A program made the position numbers and the translations under genes. This document shows, in pieces, positions 25,301 to 39,157 of a stretch of DNA of 64,000 nt (positions are counted from its first letter, which is position 1; each line of letters opens with the position of its first letter). Source of the DNA: Tetrahymena thermophila SB210 (Eukaryota > Ciliophora > Oligohymenophorea > Hymenostomatida > Tetrahymenidae); assembly GCF_000189635.1 (NCBI RefSeq), contig NW_002476233.1, forward strand, positions 1 to 64,000, written 5' to 3'. The notes under the pieces were generated by a model that made no database searches, was not told where the DNA came from, and was given only the letters and a program-made list of their open reading frames with translations.

Positions 25301-28300
25301 AGACATTTTTGTTCATAATTGGCAGACCAATTTGGCAAGAATCCTATGTCATAAGTTAAATAAAAAAAGGCATAAGTAGAAATAAAAAGAAATTTTAAAA
25401 AGAGAGGGACTTATACAAGCTAAAACTCTTTGACAAAAAAAACGACATCCTATACAGATATAAAATCAGATGAAAAAAAACCTACTCTTACAGATATATA
25501 AGATGTAAAGTCAAACACGGGTAGCAGTTTATCTAATATACAGAAATCTTAAGTAGGGTCTATAGTAGTGGATGAAAGTAAAAAAACTCATACTAGTTTA
25601 ATTAATGAAAGTGAGGTTATAAAAGAAGAAGTTGAGAACGAGGTTGAGGATAAAGAGGTGACAGAAGTTACACTTAATGATTGGTTTATTTTAGATATAT
25701 CGTCTTCTATGAATGAAAAGCCTTTTGTGCACACTGTTGATAAACTATTAAAAGGTATACATACTAACACTTTTAGTCTTTCAAATCAAGGATTATTTAG
25801 AATACCTAAATAGCTTTACTTCGTAGTTGAAATGGAAAGTCTAAAAGAATTAAACCCTGAAAGTATTACTAGCAATTTCCTTATATGTGCTGAAGAAGAA
25901 GTCTTTAATATTCAAGAAGAGTTTGAAAGCTGGATTTCTTTAAAAAAATCTTAAAATAAGTTTTATTACAAACTTTAAGGATTGCTTTAGTGGCTCTTTA
26001 CATTTTTCTTTTAAGAGTCAATGAATTATTTTTCTAATTAATTAGCATATAAAAAAGTAATATTTAAAATAATAATTAGACTATATTATTTAAATATTCA
26101 TTTTTATATTAAATAGGATATGATTTTTAAGCTTTCTGACAAAGGTTTTCTAAAAAATTTCTTAAATTATTTAGATATATTCCTTAACGAGTTTAGAAAG
26201 TATGAAATATCATGTGGAGAACTAGATTGGAACGAAGCTTAAGAATCATAGTAAATGTAAACAATTTAAAGCTATACCTCTCCATAACAGCAAACAAATT
26301 AAGTTAATAATACCTCTTAAAGTAATAATGTAATTTCACCTACAATAACTGATAAAAACTTAAATTTTGCTAAAACTGGATTTTCTTAAGCTGTTGTAGC
26401 TTAAAACGTACCGAAGCTTAATTTAAGAAGACTAAAAAAAAGGTAAGATTCAGTAATATAGACATAATCAATATAATCTGAAGATGAAGATGAATCCATA
26501 AAGGTAGACAAATAAATAAATAAATATATTTTATATCTTAATTGCTAATTTTAATATAATTTAAATAGAGACTAAAATAAAATAATAATGAGTAAAGAGT
26601 TTGTGTAACTGTTGAAGCTATATTTATCTTTAATTTAATATGGGGTATTGGAATTTCTTTGAGAGATGAAGTCAAACCAAAATTTGAAAGTTTTCTATAA
26701 GACCAAAGCTAGTTATATCTAAAATATAGAATGGAAATTACACAAATAAAATCAAACTCTAGCACTTATCCTTTTGCTCAGAATGTGTGGAGCTATCTTT
26801 AATACTAGAAAAAGCATAATAGCAAATTTTCTATATTTGATATGTACTACGACATAACCAAAAACAAATGGTAATCTTGGAAATCATTTTAAATGGATGA
26901 ATCATCTTTGATTAGCTGCGATTTCTATTCTAATTATCTTGAAGCATCAGAAATTATTAGATTAAACCCAGCTGCTATTGATGTTATACAAAATAAGTTA
27001 GATACAGATTTACCTAACTACTATATTCCTGATTAAACTATTTATATTGAGACAAAATCTTCAAAAATAGCCAATTTCTTCACAACATTTGCCTTAGCTT
27101 ATGAAAAACCATTTGTTTTAAGTGGATAAACACAAAATGGGGTTAGTTCATATACCAAATGGAAGGTAAATATTTTTTTCACTATTAGGTTATATGATAT
27201 TCAAACAAATAAAACTACTAGATGAAAGCAATGATAGAAAAACAATCTATTTAAGGGATTTACATATGTTTGTCAAAAAAGACTTAAGTGCAACACTTTC
27301 AGAAAAAAGTAGAAACTAATCTTATTGAAAAGACTCACAACACTCTAATGCCAACTAATAATAACAAAGCTGTTGTATTTATTGATGACCTGAACCTTTG
27401 TACAAGGTAATTTTAAATTTTATTTTATATTCATTAAATAACTTTTTTGATAAAGCGGACCTTCAACTTTAGGAGCTCTCAGATATTTCTAGGAACACGG
27501 AGGATGGTTTTCAAACTCATAAAATAGGTATTTTAAATTAGACAGAGTAACATTTTGTTGTATGCACTCCCATTCTTCAAATATAAAATCAAATATTTTT
27601 CAATCTATTCCTGCAACTTATTTGTCAAAGCAAATGGTAGTTGTCATCCCTAAATATAGTGAATAAGAATTAATTACAATATTTTCTACTCACAGTGGAA
27701 TTATAACCTCTTCTAACCTAAACCCTTAGTTAGTGAATATCTTAAAAGTAAACATTCTAATTAAAAAAAATAATTTATTTTATTCATTTTTTATAAAGAC
27801 TTTTTATGGGGTTATAGCTGTAAGTTTGCTAAATAACTATTTGGAAATAAAAAGTATAGAAAACTAATTTGGAGCTAACTTAAGCCTTAAAAAGGGATTA
27901 GAGATAGTAAAGAATCTAAACTTTTTTGAGTTTTTAACAGAGAATAAAAAAAATATTAATCCCTAATTGCTTTACAGATCTTTAGTTTTCCTTATTAACC
28001 AATACTTTTCTAGTGAGTTTATACATAATTTATCAACATTTAAAGACAGATTGAAAGCTGCTGAATATTTCAAAAGATAAAAGTTGCAATCACAGCTTGA
28101 GCTTTCATACTCCTCAGATGAGTCTAATAAAATTTACAATGCATAATTAGACATTTAAAATATAAAAACATTTGTAAATTTTGCTGATAACAAAACAAAA
28201 AAAGAAGAAACTTAAGAAGACTATGGTGGTAATTAAAAATTAAATTAAAATTCTTTCACTATTTTCAAATACTTTTGTAAAATTTATTAATACAGATGAA

Positions 28301-31300
28301 GAATAGCATTTTGAGATTTAAAAAATTAAGGAAGGTTTGATTTCAAACTATAATGAGATCTAAAAGCTACGAATAGAATTTGAAGAGAGAAAGCCTGTGA
28401 CATTCGAATAACACATCATGAATTTCTTTGAAGATGTAGAAAAATAAATCGAAATAGCTAACAAGCAAAAAATAAATTAATAAAAACTTGAAACCTCATC
28501 ATTAAAAGTTGATTGTCAACCTATTAATTAACTAATGAAAATATCATTAAAAATTAATGATATTTAGGAAAATTAATATCATATTATTACAAATGGTAGT
28601 TTAAATAATGAGGCAACTTAAGCTTATGGCTAAGATGAAGAAAAAACAAATTTAAATAATACAAATTATTTGAATATACCTTTAAAGAATATGTAAAATA
28701 ACTTGAAATCAGAATAAAAATTATAAGGAAGTGAATTTAAAATTTAAGAGCAGAATAATACAAACTTAAATACATAAGTTTTAAAGAAAGCGATAAGTAG
28801 CACATCTATATATTCTCTAGCTTAACAGAATAAGTTAGAATCAGTAGGAAATTGGACACCTAATCAAACAAGCAGATAAGTAAATTAAACCTAACTTGAA
28901 GAATTTTAAAAATAGCTTGATGAATTAAACAGTCTATCTGAAAGAGAATAATAAAATGCTTAAGAAGATATATTAACAGCTCATGTACTACAGAAAGTAA
29001 GTGAAATGACATTTATGTTTGATGATCTTAATACAATACCTGATTAATTTATAGTTGAACTAACGAAATGTATTTAAGAAGATATTTAAATAGATCAAGA
29101 ATCATCATTTAATATGCTCAACCACCGTAATGATATTCTTTTTTTTAATAATGAGCTGATGCAAACTAATTAGAATTATAATAGCTCTAATAAAAGAGAT
29201 TAAGGTATTCCTTCATCAGTACCTTAAAAATTGAAACAAAATAGAATGAGTATATATTCAAATATATTTAGTTCGAAGATAGAAAATTAGAAATAAGGAA
29301 ACACGAATAAAATTTATTTTAATTTTGATGTTACAGGAAAAGATGATTAGAATTCATCTCAGCAAATTTAAATTCCTTTCTCTGAATAATTATTGGAAGA
29401 CGATGATGTAAAGCAGTTTTGCTTTGTAACGAAGAAAAAAGAAATAGATATTTTTAATCACATATTAGAATTATTTAAGCTTTATAGCGAAAAAAAAGAA
29501 AATAGGTTCCTGATGGATGATTTTTTACTGCGTGAGAGCAATTTGGAATGTTTATTTTATCATACTGTCAAAATGCTTCATCTATTTTAGATTTCTTCTT
29601 ATCACATATTTTTGAATAGCTTACTTAGAAAATAGAGTGCATAAAGCATAATTCATTTTATTGGCTACATACTGAGCTATCAGTTTTTCTCATTAGACCT
29701 TTATCAAGTATAATAAAACATCACTGTAGAGAACAAAAATCAAAATAAGAGTAAAAAAGAAAAGGAGATGAAATAATAAAGCCAAAAAGATGAGTAATCC
29801 TCAGACTTAAATACTTAAGATTTAAAAGAAATATTTTTAAATAAATTATATGAAGTCATGTAAAATTTATTTTAAGCTCCTCAGAAAGACTAAGATCAAA
29901 ATTCATCAACTTAGTAAATACCATCACAACCGTAAACTCAAAGAGGAGTTATTGTAAATTAAGAAAGACCTTCTTTATAACTTTAGAATTAATTCACTTA
30001 ATAATACAGTCAATCTAATATATTAGAACTGCAATAAGGAAAAAATAGTCTTATTGCACCTACTTTTGAAATAGGCTTTTAGAACTAAAATTCAAATATT
30101 TAAGGCTAAAATTAGCATTATAATTAATAGAATGATGAGCCTATTATATTTTTTATCAATATCAGTTAAGATACCTTAGCTCATGAAGAAACCATGAAAA
30201 GTGTTTAAGAAATTCTAGATATTATTCATTCAATCACTAATGAGTGTGAAATATTAAGTATACTTACTAAATCTAAAGTTGACAAGTTAATTTCTGAAAT
30301 TTGGAAATTAGATACTCAACATGCTAATCTGACTTATCACCACCTTTATATTCTCATAAGCAAAAAAATGGCCAAAAGAATTAAGTTTGTTTTAAACCAA
30401 GAACCAAAGGTAAATAGACAGCACATGTATTATATACATAATTAATCGCTATTTAAAAACTTTACTAAATATACTCTGTACAATATAACTTAAGAAAATA
30501 ATGAGAATAGTATTTCATAAAAATGCTTTACTTCACTTACTCAAGAGTTGGTTAAATCTAATATCTCTAAATTTAAAAACTCTATTATATCCTATACTTA
30601 TCCATTTGAATCCCAAGTATCTTAAGTATATGAAGAACAATTTTTCTAGAATATACACAGAACATATGAAGAAACATGTTCCCTTTTTTTCCTACTTTAT
30701 AATATACTAAGTTCTCTTTTAAGGTAAATTTACTAAGTGTAATGTATAATATTATTAATTCATTTTTTTCTAAAATTAAAGATAAAAAATTAAGAAAGCA
30801 TAAGAATCTGGTAGTTTTAGTACTTTAATGCTAGTTATGCTCGATAAGTAGATGTAGTTCGAAGAAGAAATTAAAAATTTAGAAGATTAGTATGTTTAAA
30901 TTGTAGAAAAAAGAGAAATAGCTGAGTCTACAATAGCTAAGGCAACTGATTAACATAAATAACTTCAAAAATAAATTGAAGGTAAAATCTTCTTTCTCTT
31001 TCATAAAGCAATAATTTCTAAATAATTCAACTTAAGAAAATAGCTTTCAAATTTTAACTAAAAAATTTTAATTAATAGAGTTTATAAGTGAAGAAAAAAG
31101 AATCCAAGAATAAATAGACAAAGTTATCAAAAATGATCAATAAGTGTTAAAAACTCTTAATCTACTTGCAGGTCCTATCAAAGAATTAAACGAAATGAAA
31201 TTAGATAGATATAAAGAATAAGTAATTTTTTCTTTGCTTTTAATTTGTATATCAAATTTTTTTTTTAACAAAATTAATTTTAAATAAAAGATTGACTCAT

Positions 31301-34300
31301 AAAAATTTATAGCTCATAAACCCTTAAATTCATACATGGTTGTGTTCTTTATAATGTTTAATAAAATTTTACCTGATGAACACAAAATTGAGTTGAGCTA
31401 AATCGAAAATGACATTGAATCGACAAAAAAACATGCACAACTTTTTAATGCAAATGAAATTCATAATTAACACTTTTACAAACAATCATTTGCAAATGTT
31501 ATTGACGACTACAAGGTTATTAAAAATATAGTAACTAGTTTTAATGAAAAATTGGTAATTTATTTGTTTTGCTTATTACAAGATTAAGTTTATTCATATT
31601 ATAATATTTAACAAATAATAGTTTTCTTTAGAATAGTTTAGTGTAATGAGATAGCTTGGAAAATCGTAAGGCAGCTTGGAAAATGCATCGAATGTTTATC
31701 TTTCTATAAATTTAAATTTGTTTTAGAGAGAAATCCTCAAATTTATCGAACTTAACATAGAACTTTGTAGAAGTTGGATTGAAAGAAGCGAGATTAAATT
31801 ATCAATCCCTGAACTTAAAGAATAATTATAATAAATAAGAACAAAAAAAGTGGATTTGGAGTAAAAAATTAAAGAGCCTATAAAATTGCTTAATGAAATG
31901 CCTTCCAAGCTTTAAGATTTAAAACTCAAAGAAGAAGATCTCAAGGACCACCTTGCAAAGTATTTAATTAATTTCTTAAGATCATTCAATTTATTATTAT
32001 AAAAATGAATTTAAACATAGATAAACTGATGGTATTGAAAGGTTCAAAGTACAGTATGAAGAATTAAAGCATTTATTCTAATAAAAGATATATTACGAAA
32101 TGAATAAATTGACTGATTAAGATATCTTTGAATAATTTTTACTTAATTTAAGTCTTTATGGAGTCTATTGCATGAAGTATCCTTACTTTATTTAGGATAA
32201 AATAAAATCAACGTTTTAAAATAACCACTCAACAATCGACTTTTAATTCAATCATAAAAAACTATTTACCTATTTATATGATAAAACTTACTATTTGCAT
32301 TCACTAAAATTAGACATTCCTTTGAATTAGGATATAATAGACACACTTGTTTTATTAGAATTTTTACAAGAAAATGACTCATTTTATTATCCTTTTGTGA
32401 TCGATCCTAGCTAAGTTTTTATGAAGTATTTAAAGAAAAAGTATGATTAAAGAATAATTATCGAGTCATACACATGTGATCCTGAAACATTATAAAATAT
32501 TGAAGAAGCGATGAAAACAGGTCAAATTTTAGTAATTTAAGATTTTGACTAAGAGTTATTGAACACCATGATACCTATCATAGAATGGAAAAATAAAAGG
32601 ATGAATAAACTAATACTTTACTATATGATGCACTATAACTAATACCAGTTTGATGAAGATCTTCAAAGTATTTTCATAAATGAGTAAAGAGATCCAATAG
32701 TTTTTAATGGTAAGCTAATAAATGTCCATAAATTGTTCAGGGTTTATTTTGTAAAAGACAACTAACAAATAGCATTTTCTCATACACTTTTCAGTAAGCT
32801 ATTTACGGTTATGATAGATTTAGAAGATGAAGAAAGATGGAAAGTAGTATTTACAGATCTCTTGATCACAATATTCCACAAATAAGAGAAAGATGAAATA
32901 TTACAAAAAAATATTAATTAATTTAAAGAAAGAGAACTCATAATTGATTAGTATTCTATTTTGAGAAAATTAACATTTTTTTTATATTTTATTTGTAAAT
33001 TTTAAAAGATCTATATCAAGAATAATTGACAAGCTCATGGAGACACATACTTCAGAAGATAAGAATTTAATTTAAACCTTAAAAATTGAAATCGATTAGA
33101 TACAAACTCAAATCAAAGAAATGATCGAAATTGATAAAATCGAGTAGTCATTAAGAACAGAACATTAATAAGACCCAAATTAGTTTTAAGAAGATGCCAT
33201 CTTAGAAGAAAATATCCCAATTATTAAAGTATTTAAATTATTTATATTTATTCATGTCAATATATTTTATTTTAAATTAGGAATTAGACAGATCAAATGC
33301 AAGCTAAGATAAAAAAAAGGGGATAAGAATAGGGTTGTAAATAGACTAGCATTCATCGAGCAGTATGAGTTCTATAGAATCTGAGCATGAAAAGAATTTA
33401 CAAATTTAAATACCAGAGAATGTATTCAGAAATCCAAGTACAATAGCTAAAGAACAAGATAAAACTCCTTACACTCCCGGAGGAACTCCTTCTCATTCTT
33501 CAGTTGAACAATACAACAATAAGAGACTTTCATTTATTTTTAATACTAAAAAAATTATCAACGAAAAAAAATTAGATGAGAGTAGTGAGATACTACCTAC
33601 AAAACGTATTATAGATGTAAGAATTAAAAAATTTTACAACTACATCGATGAATTAGCTTAGCTAGCAAATATTTATATTGATATACTTGATTTCCTTTAT
33701 GGAATAAGATTAAATTCAATGAACCTAAAAATATCTGATATTTATAGCTTTTCAGATGCCTACTTTATGATGGTTATAACATAGGCCTCTTTACACATTA
33801 AGGGATAAGGTTTTTCTACTCATGACAAAGGCTATAATATTGTAAACATTTTTATTTTATTTCATTATTTTTTCAGATAATATCTTAAATTAATTAATGA
33901 TAGGATTAAAAATTTAAATTTAAATTTTGTGAAGAAGTCTACAATAGAGTTGTTGGAGCCATGTAAAGGGAGCATTAACTTTTATATGGTGTTTATTTAG
34001 CTGTTATGTTTTTGAGGGGTGAAAACTAATTTAATGAATTCGAATGGAAGATGATTTCGAATTGGGTGATTCAAAGAAAAAGTATTAAGGATGCATCATT
34101 ACATGATTTTAACAGCTCTGAAATTGAAACTAAATTCTTTGGAATAGAGTCATACTTGAACACATTTTTCTAATATAATAAAGAGTTACTAGCACCTCTT
34201 TAAATTAGCAATGCCAAAGGTTATTTAATAATGTTATATCTTAAAATAAATTAATAAATTTATTTTTTTATAAAAAGACTAATTTTCTATATTTTATCAC

Positions 34301-37300
34301 AAAGACTTTCTTAATTCAGTAAAATAGCTTGGAAATAGAAAGGAGGCAAATAAGTAAAATAAAAATTAAGACTTAGAAACAATAAATTAAAAAGCAGCTG
34401 CTAATGAAGATAATTACGGAGGAGAAAAATAAGATATGGAATAAGTTAATAATAAAACTGTGCTTGATCACACTAAAATTACTATCCAAAAAAGTAAAAT
34501 GAATACTCCTTCAAAGTTTAGTGCAAATGAAAATTTTACACCAAGAAATAAATAGACATTATTTGGATAACAAGTAAAAAATGTTTTGTAAAATGGTAAA
34601 GGCTCAGATCATTAGTCCTTCTAAAGTTTTGCTCTTCTATCGAAGAATTAAATCAGCTCAAAGTCTGAGTTGGATAGCTAATCATAAATAGATAAGCATA
34701 TTGAAGGACTTTAAACTAAATAATTTACTCATATTCCTAGCAAATTCTAAAATTAAAGTAGTAATGTTCACTAAGATTCCTTTTAAAGCTATGGCAATAT
34801 AAATAAAACAAATCAACAATAATAAGGATATCATGATGATATGATGAAAATTTTGTAAGAATATCCTTTGAAAAAATAAGAATAAGTAGGCTATTAAGCT
34901 TTTTAGTCTTTTATAAAAATATTTTAACATATTTAAGAAAAAACAAAGCTAAAATATGCTCTTGATAGTTTAACTGATATGCATAATGACTGGATTAGCT
35001 TTATCAACACTAGTTTGAGGATACCAGATTACGATGAAAATAAGCTTTAGTTTTTCCCAAAAATACCTTATAATATTCATAAAAGAATGGCTCCTATTCA
35101 ATTACTGTTAGTAATGAAGCATTTTAGACCAGACGAATTGAAAAGATTCTTTGGATTTTTTATTAGAAAAGCATTCAAAAATGTTATAATAGAAATTCCA
35201 AAATCTCTATTGAATCCTCATCTTATATAGGAATGGTCAAAAAGACCAACTGTTTTCTTTTATAATAACCTCGAGAGATCCATATTTGAAGTATTAGAGC
35301 TCAAGGCATAAAGGTATTTATATAGCTTTTTATTTTAAAACATAGTTTTTTAAAAAATATAGATTGAAAATTGATGGAGGTGTACAGAGAATTCCTCTAG
35401 GCATAATACCAATTGAACAAATACTATATTAGCTTGAGGTTTCTTCAGGAGCAGGGTAGTGGCTTTTGTTTGAAAATATTGTTGGTTTGAGTGAAAAAGA
35501 ACTTAGTATGCTTTTAAAAAAAATAGATAAAGAATTAGAAGCTAAAACTACATAGAAAACATTTAAAATTTTCATTAGCTATCAGGTAAATTTTTTTTTT
35601 TTGATAAAATAAAGTAAAACTGTAAAATTTTAAAAGATGAAATTGGATGACTCAAACATTGGATTAAATAATTAAATATTAGAGGATTTTCTAGCAAAAT
35701 GCTGGAAAATATCATTAAACGAAGCAAAATCTTTAACAGAGTAAATGGAACATTTACACATTATGGAATTAGAAGAGTATAGAGCCTCTAAGGAAGTTGT
35801 AGAAAAGGTAGAGCTAGTTGAGGTAAAGCTAGATCATTAAACTATGATAGAAAGCACTTAGCTTCCTTTTAAATCCAAAATAAAATGTCGCTTTCACGAG
35901 GCAATAAAATATAAAATGAAAATAATTTAATAAGCTGACTTCTTAAACCTACACTCGTTCCTTGATAAAACTTTCCTTGGGACAAATTATCCAATCTACA
36001 AAAATTTAATAACTAAGTAAAATTTGAATAAACTTTTAAACTATCTATATTTTTTAGAATTTAAAAATGATTTAATGTGTTAATAAATTTTTTATATGAT
36101 AGGTACACCAACAAATATAAATTTGCTCTAAGATTTATACTCCTTTTACTTAAAACAAGATACAAAGTAGAAAGGTATTAAGAGCTATGCTATTTACCTT
36201 ATTAAGTAGTTCAAATAACAGACTTCGATATATATAATTTAGTAGATGATATTTTTTTCTATTTAGAGGCTTTCCCTAATGATGTCTAGCTATTTTTAGA
36301 GAAGTTTATTTGTTTTTTCTTTGAATAAAAAAGTTAATATAATTCGCTTAGCTGCTTTAGCAAAAATACAATAGTAAATAAAATGAATCTTTATGCTTTC
36401 TCTTCTTTGGATTCTACTATTAAAGTGAACTATGACTAGTATATTTACGAAATGTATAACTTTAATGAAGGCTACTTCCATACTGTTGAGGAAGCTTAGT
36501 ATAAAAAAATAGAATCTATGCCAAAAGAAGATCCTATTGAAATATTTGGTCTCAGTTTTAACGATGAAGTCATACTCAATTACTCTCATTCTCATCGGTT
36601 CTTGAAAAGAGTAAACAAAATAGAAAAGAATTGGAATCACGATAAATATTCTTAATTATTGAGATCTTTAGATTAATTTATAAACGGACCAAGTTCAAAC
36701 ATAGAAAATTCATTTGATAATAATAATTAAGCTAAGGACTTTTTCTTCATGCACCTTTCATACTTATAGTAATAGAGAGAAAAAGACTATGAATTAATCA
36801 CATTCTTAGAATCTTTACAAGAAGTGTTTTAGATTGACTTCGACATTAATAAGCTTTTTTAGACTATCTTCGTTTAGTCATAAGACGAATATAATTAAAA
36901 TTAATTATTGGAAAAGGGAATATTAAATATAAAATTAAATAATGAAGATATAATAAAACTTTCTCTAAAAATGCCTGCTTTGGCTCACTAAAATAGCATT
37001 GCTTCAAGTACTCACTCCATCATGGCTGAAGGCAATATGACACCAGTATCAATAAGAAATACTTTAAATATTGGCAATTAAAATTCAACTGTTAGAAGAA
37101 AAAGCAATTTTAATATAGAAGCTAATCTTGCTTAAAACGACCAATAAAGCTAAGAGTAAAGTGAAATATAAATTACCGAAACCCCACAGCATGAAACTAA
37201 CTTATTAAATAAATCCTAAAGATTAGATAATTTAAAACAATAAATTAATGCAACAAACAATTAGGTAAATTAAAAAATTGAGATAAATTTTTGAAAATAT

Positions 37301-38937
37301 ATTTTTTAAATTAATTTAATAAATTTAGACACCTTTAAAAGATTATTTTTCCAAAAATAACTCCCTTCAGAAATATTTTGGCAGAGTTACTTAGATTGCA
37401 GCAAGAATCCATAATAATAAGCTGAAAGGGAATTTCAAAAGATTAGATTCTGCTGCTTCTATTGATTCTTAGATATCATCAAAAAAATCTGCTAATCTCT
37501 CTAATTCTGTAGCTTAAAATCAAAATAGCAGATACATAATGAAATTTAAAGATATTTATACAACATGCCTAATTAATGAATTAATGACTCTAGAAAATAT
37601 AGTAAACTTTAATTTAATTTATTTAACTTTAATTATTTAATAAAATAAAAGTTTTTGACAATCAGATAGGATATCAGTAATCTAATATATTTAGTAAGAA
37701 ATGGGTAAATTTTTTAACTTATTATTTAATTAATATTTTTTACAACCATTTTCATTAAATATTTAAAGTGAATTCACACAAATAAGTGGAGAGAAGTATT
37801 AGATTATCAAAAATATTTTAAATAACAAATGTCCTGAGAAGTGGTGGAAGCTAGGATTCCTCATTTCAGAATCAAATCTTACTGAGTTTATTAAGCATAT
37901 TTTAATTTACTACGATTATATAAAATCTCAATTTTAGGACGAAATGGAAAATCCTCAATTTTAAATTTAAATTAACAAACTGATAAATCCTTTTGGATTA
38001 TTGACAAGTATGATGCACCAATTCTGTCTTAAAAATAATGTAAATATATACAGATAAGCATACCTTTTGAAATTATAATAAATTTTAATTTAATGAAGGT
38101 ACTATTAGATGATGTAAAAATTAAAATGAAGCAATGCTAGTTAAATAGAGACCCTTATAAAGAATAATTGGATTTCTTTATTATTTCTGGGTTTTTTATA
38201 AGGAGAGGCAAATTTGGTAGTGATTTAATGCTAGTAGATGAAGAAACAAGATAATTTGAGTAGCAACTGCCATTAGTTTACATAAAAGTAGAATTAAAAG
38301 TTAGAAATAAAGCATAAGCATATAAAACGAATTCTTAACCTTAAATTGTATGATTATTTTTATTTAAATATTTATTAAAATAAAATTTAAAAAAAAATAG
38401 CAAAGAAAAAGAAATCTAGCTATCGAGTTTACCTAGCAAAACAATCAAATAGATTTAGAAAGCGACTATTATTTTTAACAAGAAAATCCTATTTAATCTT
38501 TTCACTATGATAAAGACAAACTTAGTGAAAATAATAGCTTTATTAATTAAAGTCTATTTAAAGGAACTTAGAAAAAACCTGAAACTCCAAGAAGCATGCA
38601 AGCTTATTCTAAAGCAAACTAAATTAAAGAAAGTATAGATATTCACAATAAACTTACTTCTAATTAAGGAAACCTTAATAATGCATTTGCTTTAAGAGTT
38701 GCTATGAGAGATGAAATTACAACAAAGAAAGAGATTAAAGAAATTAACTTAAAGGAAAACGAAACTAATTATCCTAAGGGAACTTATGTTGTAAGAATAC
38801 CAGTAGTTAACCCATCTGCTAACTCAATATTTACCTAATTTCCCTTAGAAGTTTATTTATATGTGCACTCTAATAAACCGTAAGAATACTGGGAGCAAAA
38901 AAGAACATAAATTTATATGCAAAAAATTAATTTGTGA
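16394..38937 (+). CDS. Dynein heavy chain with degenerate AAA nucleotide sites (multi-exon)
   Basis: A 22.5-kb gene ending at TGA 38935-38937. Phase-checked exons are 16394-16603, 16665-16964, 17028-17351, 17384-17617 and 17674-18618; many more follow. Tail: WSDLNGNFEWLECQV and IAIKYIRQIL. Linker: SRYFFMSNHQILHL near 22.7 kb. AAA1 (23.8-24.1 kb) has GSEASGKL instead of GPAGTGKT, and the Walker B segment CFDEFN aligns with LYIKNL. AAA2 (24.9 kb) has GQPGKQKS, with WSDGIL conserved. AAA3 (27.1 kb) has GQTQNGVS without the Lys, but keeps FIDDLN. AAA4 (29.5 kb) has no P-loop. A coiled-coil stalk (30.8-32 kb), AAA5, AAA6 and the C-terminal region (GFFIRRGKFG near 38.2 kb, PQEYWEQKR near 38.9 kb) follow. 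Q/N-rich insertions lie near 28.5-29.3 and 29.7-30.1 kb. Family membership is clear; motor ATPase activity is not expected. It may be a structural ciliary dynein, functionally like animal DNHD1, but orthology is untested. Confidence 0.88.
23760..24110 (+). other. Degenerate dynein AAA1 nucleotide site
   Basis: The exon runs from the conserved strand ending FTPCTNRIFV through the P-loop position at 23887-23910, reading GSEASGKL, to GGYWLYIKNL near 24021-24051. Relative to active dyneins, the Thr/Ser after the Lys is Leu, and both acidic Walker B residues are replaced (Lys and Asn). AAA1 is the site whose ATP hydrolysis drives the dynein stroke, so loss here implies a non-motile protein. The alignment was made by eye. 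Confidence 0.8.
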
Positions 38938-39157
38938 ACTCATTTTTAAAAATGAAAAAATAATATATTTTTAATAAATATTAAAAATTTGGAATCAAGA
39001 ATTAAGTTGATTGGTATCTAAATAAAAATTTAATAAATTTATTTTTGCGTTATATGTATAAACATCTTTATTAAAACCTTAGTATATTTCTTAAAATATA
39101 ATGCAACAAAAAATAATCTATTATTTCTTTTATATACTTTTTTAATTAAATAAGTTG